Positions 24,301 through 36,074 of a stretch of DNA of 64,000 nt are shown here, piece by piece (the stretch's first letter is position 1; each line of letters begins with the position of its first letter). Below the pieces are notes generated by a model, which was given only the letters and a program-made list of their open reading frames with translations, did no database searches and was not told where the DNA came from. Source of the stretch: Ophioderma brevispina (lineage: Eukaryota > Echinodermata > Ophiuroidea > Amphilepidida > Ophiodermatidae); assembly GCA_023653785.1 (NCBI GenBank), contig JAMKCH010049429.1, positions 1 through 64,000 of the forward strand. The letters run 5' to 3'. The translations under genes were made by a program, and so were the position numbers.

Positions 24301-24559
24301 GTGCCATCGATCTTCGGGTATGTGGGCGAGCACCCCTCCGTTTTCCAGTGAGTTTGGTTCAGATGTGGCGTGAACGCACTTACTCTTCATCTTCGCGGCT
24401 TAACACTAATAAATGACATCAGTTGCTTGACAAGGTGCATATATATATCTCTAAAATACTGGGCCCAATTGCTCAGCTTACTGAAACCACCCAAAATCCT
24501 GGTTTCGTCATACTCTGTTAGTATTAAAAGTAATCCTAGTTACCTACATTTTTATTCAT

Positions 24560-25147
24560 TTATTATATTATTAGTCATGATTCTCTTTACCACCTATCGC
24601 TTATCTGAAAACGATGCCAAACCCATCGCAAGAGGGAAGCCAGAACGAATGTCATGTATTCTAATCCTTGGCATTCGTTTGCACAGTCCTGGAGTGGTGA
24701 CTCTGAAGGTAGCAGCCATACCTTTAAGAGCCGCCATTGCATCTTCGTCAGTAGCTCATCATCCCCAACGTGATAATTCGCACATCTTTCGACCAATCAC
24801 TGCCGAAGATGGTTTCTCAGCAAATATAAAGAAGCCCGCCCTTTGTCCCATAAAATCGGCGGTCGTGCTTCACTGCACACCTGCTTTCAACTGGCTTATA
24901 GCCAAGCTTGGATTATAAGCCGTAGTTTGTTTTGATCGATAGCGTCGGTCCCTTTTCCTCTTCATCTACATTACGATAGTGCATCGTCAAAGTGGATCCT
25001 TTGGCTTCTACCCAGGCACCGTTTACGGATCAGCAGATGTCCTCCAACTCTTTCATCCAAGTGCACTGCCTAAAGAAGAGTACTTGAACTGATCTTGATT
25101 GTGTGAACCTGGTGCCATCTGGGTAAAGAATCTCTACCCATGAGTTC
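24560..25147 (-). pseudogene. Trehalose-phosphatase terminal exon, broken duplicate
   Basis: This is the tandem duplicate of the exon at 26382-26965, in the same orientation. The splice acceptor sequence at 25147 is preserved (minus strand AACTTTCAG then GAACTCATGGG), and stretches coding for AKGSTLTMHYRNVDEE, KGRASLYLL and the C-terminal LLRWVWHRFQI remain. Several single-base insertions and deletions disrupt the frame, including in the DDTTDED active-site segment, where GATGATGAGCTACTG replaces the intact coding. It lies downstream of the intact copy, so it could be read only as an alternative last exon and would be truncated. If the indels are sequencing errors it would instead be a second intact exon. 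Confidence 0.8.
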
Positions 25148-25409
25148 CTGAAAGTTACAAAGATTCTTTTGATTATTCACATAATGTATTAACATCAAAG
25201 TAATCTTTATAATGATTGTACATATCCGTACGGACTTTAGTTCGTTGTTAGCAAGTGTCGAATTTGAACAATGCGTCTCCAACCATACGACCGTGAGCGG
25301 TTCGACGCTGTCATAATCATTTACACTATCATAATTTTGCTGTGTAAGGTTTTAGGCATGGTCTACTTGGCTGATATTCCCTTATAATGGCCTATTGACC
25401 ACTTAACTG

Positions 25410-25698
25410 CATAAGGGTTTTGCACATCCGTTAGTGCATAAAACGGGGGGATTCCTAGGAACCCCCCTAATAAAACGCACTTTCCTAAGGATTTTTTGAT
25501 GAAATCCATCACATGTTAGAGGCTTCACAGACATCAACAATAAAGAATAAAAACGGAAGAAAAGTTGTTCACAAGAAAATTAGTGTCAAAACATTGATTT
25601 TTCAATGTTGCGTCAAAATGTGCGAAAAGACACTAATTTTTGTTTCTGCCTTTCTCGTACTGCTTCACGTAGACTAGTGCTGAGTGCTTTAATTTGTG
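25410..25698. mobile_element. TTAA-type element, truncated copy in duplication A
   Basis: Begins ACTTAACTGCATAAGGG and follows the complete copies at 27221 and 49391 for about 290 bases, then stops exactly at the tandem-duplication join. The TTAA before its end has changed to TTGAC. Confidence 0.85.
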
Positions 25699-25786
25699 GT
25701 AAAGTAATTGCTGAAGTTCGGAGGTAAATGATTGTTGTGATAGTCAAACATGAAGAGCGCTGTTTGAAGTTGGTTGATGAGGTGCT

Positions 25787-26179
25787 CTAATTTAAGTGTT
25801 TTCTGAAATAATGGCAAAGTGTAAGTGCTGAGGGTGAGTTTGTGATAGTGCGAATGGCCCATTTCTGTGTGGTGTTTAGTTTGGTGAGTCGTGAATGATA
25901 GTTGGAGGGCCAGATGATGTTAAGGTAGCTAAGGTATGGAGAACTGTGTTGTGTTGGAGCAATTCCTGCTAGGATGTATAAGTTTTCCGTTGGTATTTGA
26001 TGGAGGCATCCTGTGATAAGCCGGCAGGAGACATTTAACGCTGAATCAAGCTTCTTGGCATGGGTTGATCTTTCCCATACAGGGCAAGCATACTCTGCAC
26101 ATGAGTAGCACAGGGCAAGTGCCGTCGATCTTAGGGTATGTGGGCGAGCACCCCATCTTGTTCCAGTGAGTTTGTTCAA
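25787..26179 (-). pseudogene. LINE reverse transcriptase C-terminal remnant (copy B)
   Basis: A 130-codon minus frame includes LTGTRWGARPHTLRSTALAL, then CYSCAEYACPVW, ALNVSCRLITGCL and LYILAGIAP. This is the well-conserved region after the reverse transcriptase in CR1/Jockey-type LINE proteins, which usually reads TALALCYSxAEYxxPVW. No catalytic motifs are included. It lies 3' of the trehalose exon on the same strand. It is a fragment of an old insertion. Confidence 0.8.
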
Positions 26180-26381
26180 GATGTGCGTGAACGCACTTTA
26201 CTCTTCATCTTCTCGGCTTTAAAACTAATAAAATGACATCATTTGCTTGACAAGTTGCATATATATATCTCTAAAATACTGGTCCCAATTGCTCAGCTGA
26301 ACTACTGTAAAACACCCCAAAATCCTGGTTTTCGTATACTCTGTTAGGTATTAAGTAAATCCTAGTTACCATACATTATTA

Positions 26382-26965
26382 TTAATGTATTATATTATTA
26401 TTCATGATTCTCTTTCCACCTATCGCTATCTGAAAACGATGCAAAACCCATCGCAATAGGGTAAGCACAGAACGAATGTCATGTATTCTATACTTGGCAT
26501 TCGTTTTCACAGTCCTGGAGTTGGTGACTCTGAAGGTAGCAGCCATACCTTTAAGAGCCGCCATTGCATCTTCGTCAGTAGTATCATCCCCAACGTAGAT
26601 AATTCGCACATCTTTCGACCAATCACTGCCGAAGATGGTTCTCAGCAAATATAAAGAAGCCCGCCCTTTGTCCCATAAAATCGGCGGTCGTGCTTCAACT
26701 GCACACAGTGCTTTCACTGGCTTATAGCCAAGCTTGAGGATAGCCGTAGTTGTTTGATCGATGAGCGTCGGTCTTTTCTCTTCATCTACATTACGATAGT
26801 GCATCGTCAAAGTGGATCCTTTGGCTTCTACCCAGGCACCGTTTACGGATAAGCAGATGTCCTCCAACTCTTCATCAAGTGCACTGACTAAAGAAGAGTA
26901 CTTGAACTGATCTGGATGTGTGAACCTGGTGCCATCTGGGTAAAGAATATCTATCCCATGATTTC
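26382..26965 (-). CDS. TPS: Trehalose-6-phosphate phosphatase domain, terminal exon of TPS/TPP gene
   Basis: This exon encodes the C-terminal two-thirds of the HAD-type trehalose-6-phosphate phosphatase domain, which removes phosphate from trehalose-6-phosphate in the cytosol. The acceptor at 26965 (minus strand AACTTTCAG) precedes a phase-1 start giving GNHGIDILYPDGT, the family YAGNHG motif. Then follow NGAWVEAKGSTLTMHYR, ALCAVEARPPILWDKGRAS and VRIIYVGDDTTDEDAM, which carries the catalytic-metal aspartates of HAD motif 4. The frame ends after LLRWVLHRFQI with a stop at 26382. The HAD nucleophile motif DYDGT would be in an upstream exon not found here. Its partner exon at 47700-47862 shows the animal synthase/phosphatase fusion. 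A broken duplicate lies 1.8 kb downstream. Recognition is strong; the exact last residues are less certain. Confidence 0.92.
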
Positions 26966-27220
26966 CTGAAAGTTACAAAGATTCTTTTGATTATTCACAT
27001 AATGTATTAAACATCAAAATATGCCATTTATAATGAGTGTACATATCCGTACGGACTTTAGTTCTGTTGTGAGCAAGTTAGTCGAATTTGATACTAATGC
27101 GTCTCCAACCATACGACCGTGAGCGGTCGACGCTGTCATAATCATTTACATCATCATAGTTTGCTTGTAATGTTTTAGGCATGGTCTACTTTGGCTGATA
27201 TTCCCTTATAATGCCTTTAA

Positions 27221-28000
27221 CACTTAACTGCATAAGGGGTTTGCACTTCCGTTAGTGCATAACGGGGGGTTCCTAGGAACCCCCCTAATAAAACCACTTT
27301 CCTAAGGATTTTTTGATGAAATCCATCACATGTTAGAAGGCTTCAAAGACATCAACAATAAAGAAATAAAAACGGAAGAAAGTTGTTCAGCAAGAAAATT
27401 AGGGGCAAAACATTGATTTTAATGTTGCGTCAAAATGTGCGAAAAAGACACTAATTTGTTTCTGCATTTTCTACGGTACTGCTTCACCTAGACTAGTGCT
27501 GATTGCTTTAATTGGTGAAGAATGAACTATATTTACCATATTAAGCACCAACATAAATGCCTCATGCCATTTTATATTTTTTTAAGGTTACTTGTATAAT
27601 TTACCATAGGTTCCTACAGTAAACCGCTACATGATGTATATAAAATATTATGGCTCCATTGGCCTACTATACTTCCCAAGATTTTTTTAATTATTTATTT
27701 ACTTTGTTTATGTCACTAGGTGTATGCATTATGAAAATCAGAATCACAGTAACTCTAATAAGATTTTTTATTTTTGTCGTGGGTACTTCCTTTAGTTCAT
27801 AAGGGGGGGGGGCTCCTAGGGACCCATGCTAATTAACGCAAAAACGACGCGATGGATTTGGATTTTTTTGTACCAATGCAAGCGCAACTACAAGTTAAAC
27901 AAATACAAAAATTATAAACCAAATATATTGCAGCGTTAAAAATCGCCGGCTGAAAAACAAAAAATGGGTCCCTAGGAACCCCCCCTTATGCAGTTAAGTG
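27221..28000. mobile_element. 780 bp non-autonomous TTAA-type DNA element, copy 1
   Basis: Termini CACTTAACTGCATAAGGGG and CCCCTTATGCAGTTAAGTG are inverted repeats, and TTAA flanks both sides. A subterminal motif near TGCACTTCCGTTAGTGCATA occurs at 27241 and, degraded, near 27783. An almost collinear second copy lies at 49391-50171. TTAA duplications are typical of piggyBac and Kolobok superfamilies. No transposase frame is present, so it depends on an autonomous relative. Confidence 0.88.
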
Positions 28001-28744
28001 TTAAAGCAGGTGACCCATTGATTTTCAATGACCGCCACTTCGAAGTACAATTCATAAAAGGTGGGTGACCCGATCATAGTCCGAATTTTCATTCGATGTT
28101 TCCCCCTCACATTGAAGCAACTCGTTACAAAATTTTGAGTTAAATAGGTCCAGCCGTTTGGATAATAAAAGCAAAAATTTGTATTAAAATAGCTGATAGG
28201 ACAGTGTGTGTTAATAAATGTGGTATACCACATTTGGAGGCGTATCTGTTTATAACATAAAGAAGAAATGTTTCCTGGGCCTTAAATTTCACTGGGGTAA
28301 TGAGAATTTTTTTTTTTTTTTTTTTTGTGTGTGGGGGGGGGGGGTTGTCGATCGGGTCAACAATCTTTAACCAACCACTTCAGGATATAACTGATGTCAA
28401 TTTGCAGGCTTACTCTTAACTGAGAGCTGACATATTAAGACACTTTCATAAAATTACTAATTCCAAAAAACAGATTAGGAATAGAGTACATAATATACCC
28501 TCATTACCTTGACGATTCTTATTTTCTAATTGGGTTTAAGTGAGTACATGACATGGAATGGCTTAACCATTCTGAAGTGCTTCCGTTTATAAACAAGGTG
28601 GTACTATTCCCATGGAATAGGCCAATAGGCGTTTTTGAATTGGTAAAGAGTAGTTGGAGTCATCCGCCACATGCACACACTTACATACGGCAAGCTTTTC
28701 AGTATGGAAAGCAGTTATGTATGGTATAAGATAGGCCTATATAA
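28001..28744. other. No recognised gene; poly-T and poly-G runs
   Basis: Contains a 20+ base T run followed by a G run at about 28306-28345. The region 28000-28230 on the minus strand is open for 79 codons without a recognisable family. Confidence 0.4.
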
Positions 28745-28869
28745 AACAGTATTATTCCCCTGCAGCTGACTCGATTTAAAATCACCTGTCTGTTGCAAAA
28801 ATTCTGACTGGGTCTATCGTACTCAGAATTTTCTGTAGAATTCGGAAATCCATTTCTTACTCGGCCAAC

Positions 28870-30388
28870 TCTCTGGCATGGTGGGGGTGAAAAATTCACT
28901 TTTTTTACCAAACTGTCATTTTTACAACGAAAAAAATCATCAAAACTTTGTATTTTATAAAAGAAAAAGCATAAATTGGTATTGGATAGCTATTGGAGAT
29001 GTTTGGTGTCAGATGAAAGTTAATTAAATATTGATGATGATCAAGTATAATTAATACACATGAATACAAAATAAGGTAAGAAATGGCTAAATTTGGTGAA
29101 AAAAATAAAATCCATTTTTTAATCATTTTTATGGATTTTTCATTTTTCAAATGGCGTGGAATGGACATTATGATGGACACTTAAATTTACAACAGAGTTA
29201 TTGAAGAAGATATATTCTTTTCAATATAAAAAGCCTTTTCACTGGAAAAGTGAAAAATAAGGTGGAAATGCACTTTTTTTACCAAAAACCTTAATTTTTT
29301 TTTTACAAAATAATTCTCGAAATCTGTAATTTGGCCATAAATAACACGTTTGGACAAGCCATGATGTATTTTTGGTGTCAAATGAAAGGTAATTAATTAT
29401 TTATGATGATCAAACTGTAATTACGTGCACATGCATCACGAATATAAGTAAAGCGCTAAATTTTTTGTGAAAACTGTTTTTTTTAACTCAATTTTATAGG
29501 GATTTTTCGTTTTTCAAATGTCATGAAATTGATGTTTTTGATTGAAACCTAAATTTTAGTATTATTGTAATAAGAATATTTTTCTGAATATAAAAGATCC
29601 TTGTTTTCATGGAATAAATGAAATTTGAGGTGGAAATGCACTTTTTACAAAACCCTAATTTTTGAAAAACACTTCTCGAACACTGAGTGTAGTTTGCCCA
29701 TAGAAGACCACATTTGACAGCCAGTTTTATTTGGTTGGTGTCAATGAAAGGAATTAGTTTATTTAATGATGATCAAACGGTATTTGAGTGCAACATGCAT
29801 CACGAATATCGTAAAAAGGTGGCTTATTTGGTGAAAAAATCATGTTTTTTATAATTGTTATGGAATTTTCCGTTTTTCAAATTGTCATCGAATATTTTTT
29901 GCTGTTATTGAGTGAAACCTAAATTTGAGTATTAATTGTGATTTTGTCTCTGAATATAAAAAGACCTTTTTTCCATGGAAAAAAAGTGAAATTCAGTTGG
30001 AAATGCATTTTTACCAAAAAACCGTTATTTTTTATACAGAAGTCTCAAAAATGTTTTTTTAATTTTATCCGTAGAAGTACATTCAACAAGCCATTGGATG
30101 TATTTTGTGTCAAAACGAAAGACTGTTATTATCGGTGATAATCAACCCTAATTGATTGCACATTGCAAATATAGTAACAACGGCCCCAATTTGGGGGTGC
30201 AAATTTATTTTTCTTAATCATTTTTTATAGATTTTAATTTTTAAATGTCTTGGATATTTTTTATGTGTTATGATGGGAATTGTAAGATTGTAAGCAGCAA
30301 TCTTCCTTCTAAATAAAACTCTGTTCACATTTCCTGGTAAAAGAAGTGAAATTTAAGGTAGAATGCATTTTTTCCTAAAAAAACCCCT

Positions 30389-30425
<37 letters not shown>

Positions 30426-30500
30426 TGTGTATTTTTTCATATATGAATTAATTTATACAAATCCATTAATAATATAATATATTGGTGTCAAATGAAATGA
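28870..30500 (+). repeat. Left-arm array of ~370 bp units
   Basis: Five diverged units share GGTGGAAATGCACTTTTT, a TTGGTGTCAAATGAAAGG segment, a TGATGATCAAAC segment, CATGCATCACGAATAT and TTTTTCGTTTTTCAAATG in fixed order. The array ends at a ~30 base T run at 30391-30420. Short frames in it are AT-rich artefacts. Confidence 0.85.
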
Positions 30501-33500
30501 ATTCAAACGACAACGAATAGTTTCATCGGTCGCCATTGTCATGGAGGGAGAATGATGTCGTAACAAGACCATTTCCGGCTAGCGGATTAACACGTTGACT
30601 GTAATCCTATCGTATGTTTAGGTTCTCATCTTTCAAAAGTTTTCATTCTCCCCTTTAGGCCCTATGCCTCTTGCAGAGTACAAAGTCCCCAGCAACTGGA
30701 TGGGGTAATATTTCGAAAATCAGCGAGGTAAATTTAAACTATATAAATGCACAGTGAAGTGGTAAAATATCTTCAACCTCAGAAGAGATATGCAGTAGAG
30801 AGCGCAGGTATTGACCACTGAATTTTATTTACAAGCTTGTTTTATTGCAATGACAGTAGTTTTACCCAGCATGTGTTCTAAATTGAGAACCGGAAGTGAG
30901 CTGTAGCCCGAAAAACCTGAATTATGTTATTGGAATTTTGCCTCAAACTGACATGAACGAGGGGCGGGTGCCATTTTAAAATCTAGCGGGGGGGGTGGCA
31001 AAACATGAACAAATACCGATTACTCATATCTGTAAAAACAACCTATTTTATATGCAGTTTTATTTGTCTTACCCGTGTGTCCGAATGTGAAACCCTAGGG
31101 GGCACCCCCCTTGCCAAACCCCACCCTGGCAACCCCCCTGATGAACGCACAATAATCGTGAGGAGTCCAAAGTGAGTAACATTTAGCCAGTACCCTCCTC
31201 GCATATATATTTCTTTCCGATATTTCAGCAGTAGCGAATATTGAAAGGGTTGAAACCAACTGCTGAAAGCCTACAATATTATTGTCAAAGACAATGCCAA
31301 ATTGGACTTATTCTGAAGGCTTATTCCCTCAACATGTTTTCAGTGAAAGAAATGAACTCCTTCAAGAGTAGGCATGAAACTTCAACCTTGTGTGCAAAGA
31401 CAGCTGGAAAAAATCAATCAAAGATGATATCAAAGCAAGTCGGAGGCGTTAAATAGGAATGCCCTCACATACCCCCGACTCCTGCAGAGATTTTTCGGTC
31501 ACTGCTGAGCCTTACAAGTGCTCAAGACTTGCTTCTTTGCTGGCAGTTGCTTCTTCTTCTGCCAGGGTTTTGTTTTTTTTTTCTCAATGAAGATTGTTAT
31601 AAATGACGTCAATGATGATCAAGCAATCGCCAGCCTCCCTAGGTTCAAGATCTATACAACGGACTCAGGAGAATGGCAAAATTTTAAATATATGAATTGT
31701 TGTTGGCGGATAGGAACTCCCTAGCGCAAGCATGAAATAGCCCGTAGTAAGCTCTACCACATCTGACAATCTGGGATCTCCAATTCTACAAAAACTTGCA
31801 TTCTATCAGGAACTTACGTGGAAAGAAATGGGGCATCAAGATAGCCTTTACGACACCTATACGAGGCCTTTTAAGGCAGTTAGGGTCTCTCCTGGCAGAA
31901 ACACAAACATGGGTCAAATTATGGTACTCCTCTCATCTCCTCCATTGTTGTCCTAACATTGACTCGTTAAGCTCGCCATACCCCATATAACCCTTCAACT
32001 TAACAAATATGATCACAAGAACTCCAGCCAGATTTAGAATGTCTGCCTATCTTTTACATGAGACAAGACTTCATGGCCTAAGGGTTTATGAATTCCATCT
32101 CATTTTCGACTATCTGCATAAGTCTATATGTTGAAGCTTTTGAAATATGACTAGAATCTCTGAAAGAGCAATATTTGAATGCCTTTTTGAAGCTGTCCTT
32201 TTGTCACACATGGTTGAGGTTTCGCATGTCTAGTTTTGACAGAGCATTTTGTAACTACGGAAATTACACGTTTGGGGAGATAAACCGCCAGAAAGTTTAG
32301 ACAGGTTGCCATATCTTTCTGCATAGATCTGAGTGTCTTTTCAGCAAATAGCTTCAGTTCTTGAGGTCTTGATTTAGGGAAAGCGGAGTAGTTCTTATAA
32401 CAATATGAATGGTGCCCAATGCCATAATGGTAATTAGTATACATTCTTTTACAAACTTGCATTCTCTAATTATGATTCCTATGCCACACAACAGGCATTG
32501 GGTTAATTAATACTCTGGACTTAGTCCCCCTTTTGATTGGACAAATTCTTCTGTCCTCTTCTTCGTTTGCTATTGGCTTTTCCGTGTATATACAGGAATT
32601 GCAATTGCTGCAGTCAGCTGAATAAAGTGAAACTTTAAATTTTAATACAAACTCACTTGCTTTCGAAATTACTAGGGAGGAGACTCAACTCCTCTTGACT
32701 CCTACACTTATACATCAAGAAATACACAGAGAATGAACGATTTTCTATTTAAAACTCTTGATTTTAAATTTTCTCCTTTCTGTGAGATTTTCATTTGTTT
32801 TCCACATCATGAAAAAGTTCAATCTAAACCGTTCTGAGCTAGGTGTATGCTTAATCGGATGAGACCATAACCAGATCTCTAACCCATTAACCATCACTAT
32901 CTACTATATGTGTGCTTTTCCCATCTACGGACGCCACGATAAAGGCCAAACATCAGCTTAAAGTAACCTGGGCTGTAACACCCATGGATCTCTGCGATAC
33001 CCTGTCTACCAGGAGTTACCTTGGACGTCTTCCTAATAAGATCCACCCATTAAGAAGTACCACTATATTGTTTAGGACCCGGTGAAGCATCTTCCACTGA
33101 GTAAGACTCTTCCATGGGCTGAATGGGATGTCTCAGCAGTTTGAGAACCAGAATCGGAATGGGGCTACCTGGAAGCATATCAGGATACTGTTTGTGGTTG
33201 TGGAACACCACTACAGACAATATAGCATCTCTTGGTAGCTCTTGTTATGCCCACTGTTCGAGTAACGCATGCACAGACAAGGACTTTGGGCCGAATTCTG
33301 AAGCAGCCAGACGTTTTACTACGTCTCTGGCTTTAGAGAGTTATTTGAGAACTACTGTGTTTGGAAAAAGCAAGATGATCCTAGCGATGGTGAATTGTTA
33401 TTTGATCCATACAAATAATAATGGTAATTTTGAGCAGAAGATGAAGTATAAACTATTTGTTTACACAATTATTAAAGGAACTATTTCCTATTTTACTATG

Positions 33501-33530
33501 ATGAATCACCCTTAGATAACTAATGTCCAA
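30500..33530. other. Unrecognised core of the foldback element
   Basis: Higher GC than the arms. Open frames are short: plus 31241-31456, 31518-31724 and 33123-33515, and minus 32151-32462. At 33302-33415 the plus frame reads FRELFENYCVWKKQDDPSDG before a stop, with balanced composition that looks like the end of a real protein. No transposase, polymerase or host domain is recognised. Around 32500-32700 an AATAAAG signal within a CAGCTGAATAAAGTG context and a following CTCACTTGCTTTCGAA resemble an LTR tail, but no pair was found. Confidence 0.35.
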
Positions 33531-36060
33531 AACTCATTCGTATTTGGGATATTCCATTTAACAGTACTTCCCCTATGCATTAATTTCACACACCAAATTT
33601 CTTTTTCACTTGTACTACCAGTAATTCATTTAATAAACGACAAATTACCTTTCATCATTAATTAATCCCTACATTCAAACACAATTATAAATTGAAAAAT
33701 CGGATTTCTCCAAAATTAGCCTCTGATTTTTATGTGCACACAAATACCTTTGATCATCCATCATAACTATTTAAGCTTCCATCATAATCTAAATTCCAGA
33801 CGAATAGCATACAAAGATAGAAATGTGGTTTTGCAACCAAATTTAGCCAGTTTTTCACGCTAATTTTTGATTCACGTGAACTCTACAGTTTGATTATCAT
33901 CAATAATTAACTATCATCAATATTAACACTATTTGAGACAAACCAAAACATTCAATGGCCTCTCTAATATGGGCAAATACACATTTTGAAGGCTTTTTGT
34001 GTAAAAATAAGTGTTTTTGGTATAAAATGCTTTCCATCCAACTAAATTTCAGCTTTCCATTGAAAAAAGGGCTTTTATATTCATCAGAATATTTCTTCTT
34101 ACAATAACGATGCAAACTTTAAACTTTAATGTTTGTTTATATGCTAACATCAATTCCAATTCCAACCCCACATTTGAAAAAAGAAATATCCATACAAAAA
34201 TTTATTTTTTAAAACTTCCCCCCCCCCCCTCCCCCATTTAGTCCTCTGAAATGCGATGCATGTGCACTCAATTAAAGGTTGGTCATCATCAATAATATTA
34301 ACCTTTCATTTGACAAACCAAAAAGACAACCAATGGTTTGTTAACTGCATCTTTTAGGGCAAAAATAAATATTTTTGAAGATTACTTGTTTAAAAAAAAC
34401 GTTTTTGGTAAAAAATGCATTTCCACCTTCATTCACTTTCTTCTGTCTTTCCATTGAGAAAAGATTTTTATATTCAGAAAAATATTTCTTCTTAAATAAC
34501 CTACTACTCCAATTTAGATTTGAATCAATAACAGAAGCAATTCCATGACATTTGAAAAACGAAAAATCTCCAAATGATAAAACCAGGATTTGTTCATCAA
34601 ATTTAGCCCTTTGTATCTATATACGTGATGCATGTGCACTCATTACAGTTTGTCGTCACTTAAATGCTTAATTACCTTCATTTTGAACCAAAAATACAAT
34701 CAATGGCTTGTCCAATTGTCTTCTATTGGCCAACTTACACATTTCGACTAATTTCTTGTGTAAAATTAAGGTTTTTTGGTAAAAAAAGTGCATTTCCATC
34801 TTATTTTTTCACTTTTTTTCCAATTGAAAAGGGCTTTTTTAATATGAAAGAATATATCTTTCTTACATAACTATGAAAATTTAAGTTTCCATCTATCTGA
34901 AATTCCCGAGATTTGGAAAAATGGAAAAATCCATAAAAACTGATAAAAAATGGGATTTTTTTTCACCAAATTTATCAATTTCTCTTTCTTACCTTATTTT
35001 GTGATCCATGTGTATTTCATTATACTTTGATCATCATCAATAATATTAACCTTAACCTTCATTTGACAACCAAAATACACCAGTGGCTTGTTAAATGCAA
35101 TCTTTTTACGGGCAAAATAAATATTTTTAAAAAAATTAAAAAAATTAAAAAAATTTTTTTGGTAAAAAATGCATTTTCTTCCACCTTAAATTTCACTTTC
35201 TTCCATTGAGAAAAGATTTTTTTATATTCAGAAAAATATTTCTTCTTACAATAACTACTCAAATTTAGATTTGAAATCAAAACCGCAATTCCATGACATT
35301 TGAAAAACGAAAAATCTCCAAATGATAAAACCAGGATTTGTTCATCAAATTTAGCCCTTTGTATCTATATACGTGATGCATGTGCACTCATTACAGTTTG
35401 TCGTCACTTAAATGCTTAATTACCTTCATTTTGAACCAAAAATACAATCAATGGCTTGTCCAATTGTCTTCTATTGGCCAACTTACACATTTCGACTAAT
35501 TTCTTGTGTAAAATTAAGGTTTTTTGGTAAAAAAAGTGCATTTCCATCTTATTTTTTCACTTTTTTTCCAATTGAAAAGGGCTTTTTTAATATGAAAGAA
35601 TATATCTTTCTTACATAACTATGAAAATTTAAGTTTCCATCTATCTGAAATTCCCGAGATTTGGAAAAATGGAAAAATCCATAAAAACTGATAAAAAATG
35701 GGATTTTTTCACCAAATTTAGCAATTTTCTTACCTTATTTGGTGATTCATGTGTATTTAATTATACTTTTTTTGATAATCATCATCCATATTTGATTACC
35801 TGTTCGATCAGACACCAAATACTCCAATAGCTTATCCAATAAATCCCAATTTTATGCTTCAAATACAATTTTGATGATTTTCGTGTAAAAATGTACATTT
35901 TGGTAAAAAAAGTGCATTTTTCATCCATGTCATCTAGTGGGGAGTAAGAAATGGATTTTCGAATTCTCAGAAAATTCTGAGTAAGATATACCATGTCCGA
36001 ATTTTGCAACCAGACAGGTGATTAAATCGATGTCAGCTGAGGGACTATATTGACTGTGCT
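33530..36060 (-). repeat. Right-arm array of ~370 bp units
   Basis: Six units in inverse orientation relative to the left arm, marked by GGTAAAAAAAGTGCATTTCC near 34019, 34409, 34779, 35161, 35526 and 35908. Two blocks 748 bases apart, about 34541-34960 and 35289-35708, are identical over roughly 420 bases, although neighbouring units are strongly diverged. This shows a recent two-unit duplication or an assembly repeat. Confidence 0.85.
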
Positions 36061-36074
36061 CTAGATTCTTTTCC

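Larger units (their letters stand above)
23882..25698. repeat. 1.8 kb tandem duplication, copy A
   Basis: Starts GTAAAGTAATTGCTGAAG and is repeated directly at 25699. In order it holds a minus-strand LINE remnant, a broken trehalose-phosphatase exon and the first ~290 bases of a TTAA-type element. Copies A and B differ by frequent one- to two-base indels with fewer substitutions. The join to copy B lies inside the TTAA-type element. Confidence 0.9.
25699..27517. repeat. 1.8 kb tandem duplication, copy B
   Basis: Second direct copy, 1819 bases against 1817 in copy A. It ends inside the complete TTAA-type element that starts at 27221. Since the duplicated unit includes the 5' part of that element, the transposon was present before the duplication. 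Copy B preserves the reading frames better than copy A. Confidence 0.9.
28745..36060. mobile_element. 7.3 kb foldback element with tandem-repeat arms
   Basis: The left arm (about 28745-30500) and the right arm (about 33530-36060) are inverted relative to each other. At the outer ends the left reads CAGCTGACTCGATTTAAAATC then CACCTGTCTG, and the right ends CAGACAGGTGATTAAATCGA then TGTCAGCTGAGGGAC. Each arm is a tandem array of diverged ~360-390 bp units marked by GAAATGCACTTTTTTTACC or its complement: five in the left arm (about 28898, 29272, 29638, 30006, 30365) and six in the right. A ~3 kb non-repetitive core lies between them. Long tandem-repeat arms around a core are the hallmark of foldback elements such as Drosophila FB and sea urchin TU. 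Target duplications were not identified. Confidence 0.8.

Noticed and set aside
28000..28233. DYD-like peptide as the missing phosphatase nucleophile exon
   Set aside because: The minus strand near 28070 gives DYDRV rather than DYDGT, with a stop shortly after and no surrounding family similarity.
32500..32710. Solo LTR with an AATAAA signal in the foldback core
   Set aside because: The tail looks LTR-like, but no TG start, CA end, second LTR or target duplication was found.
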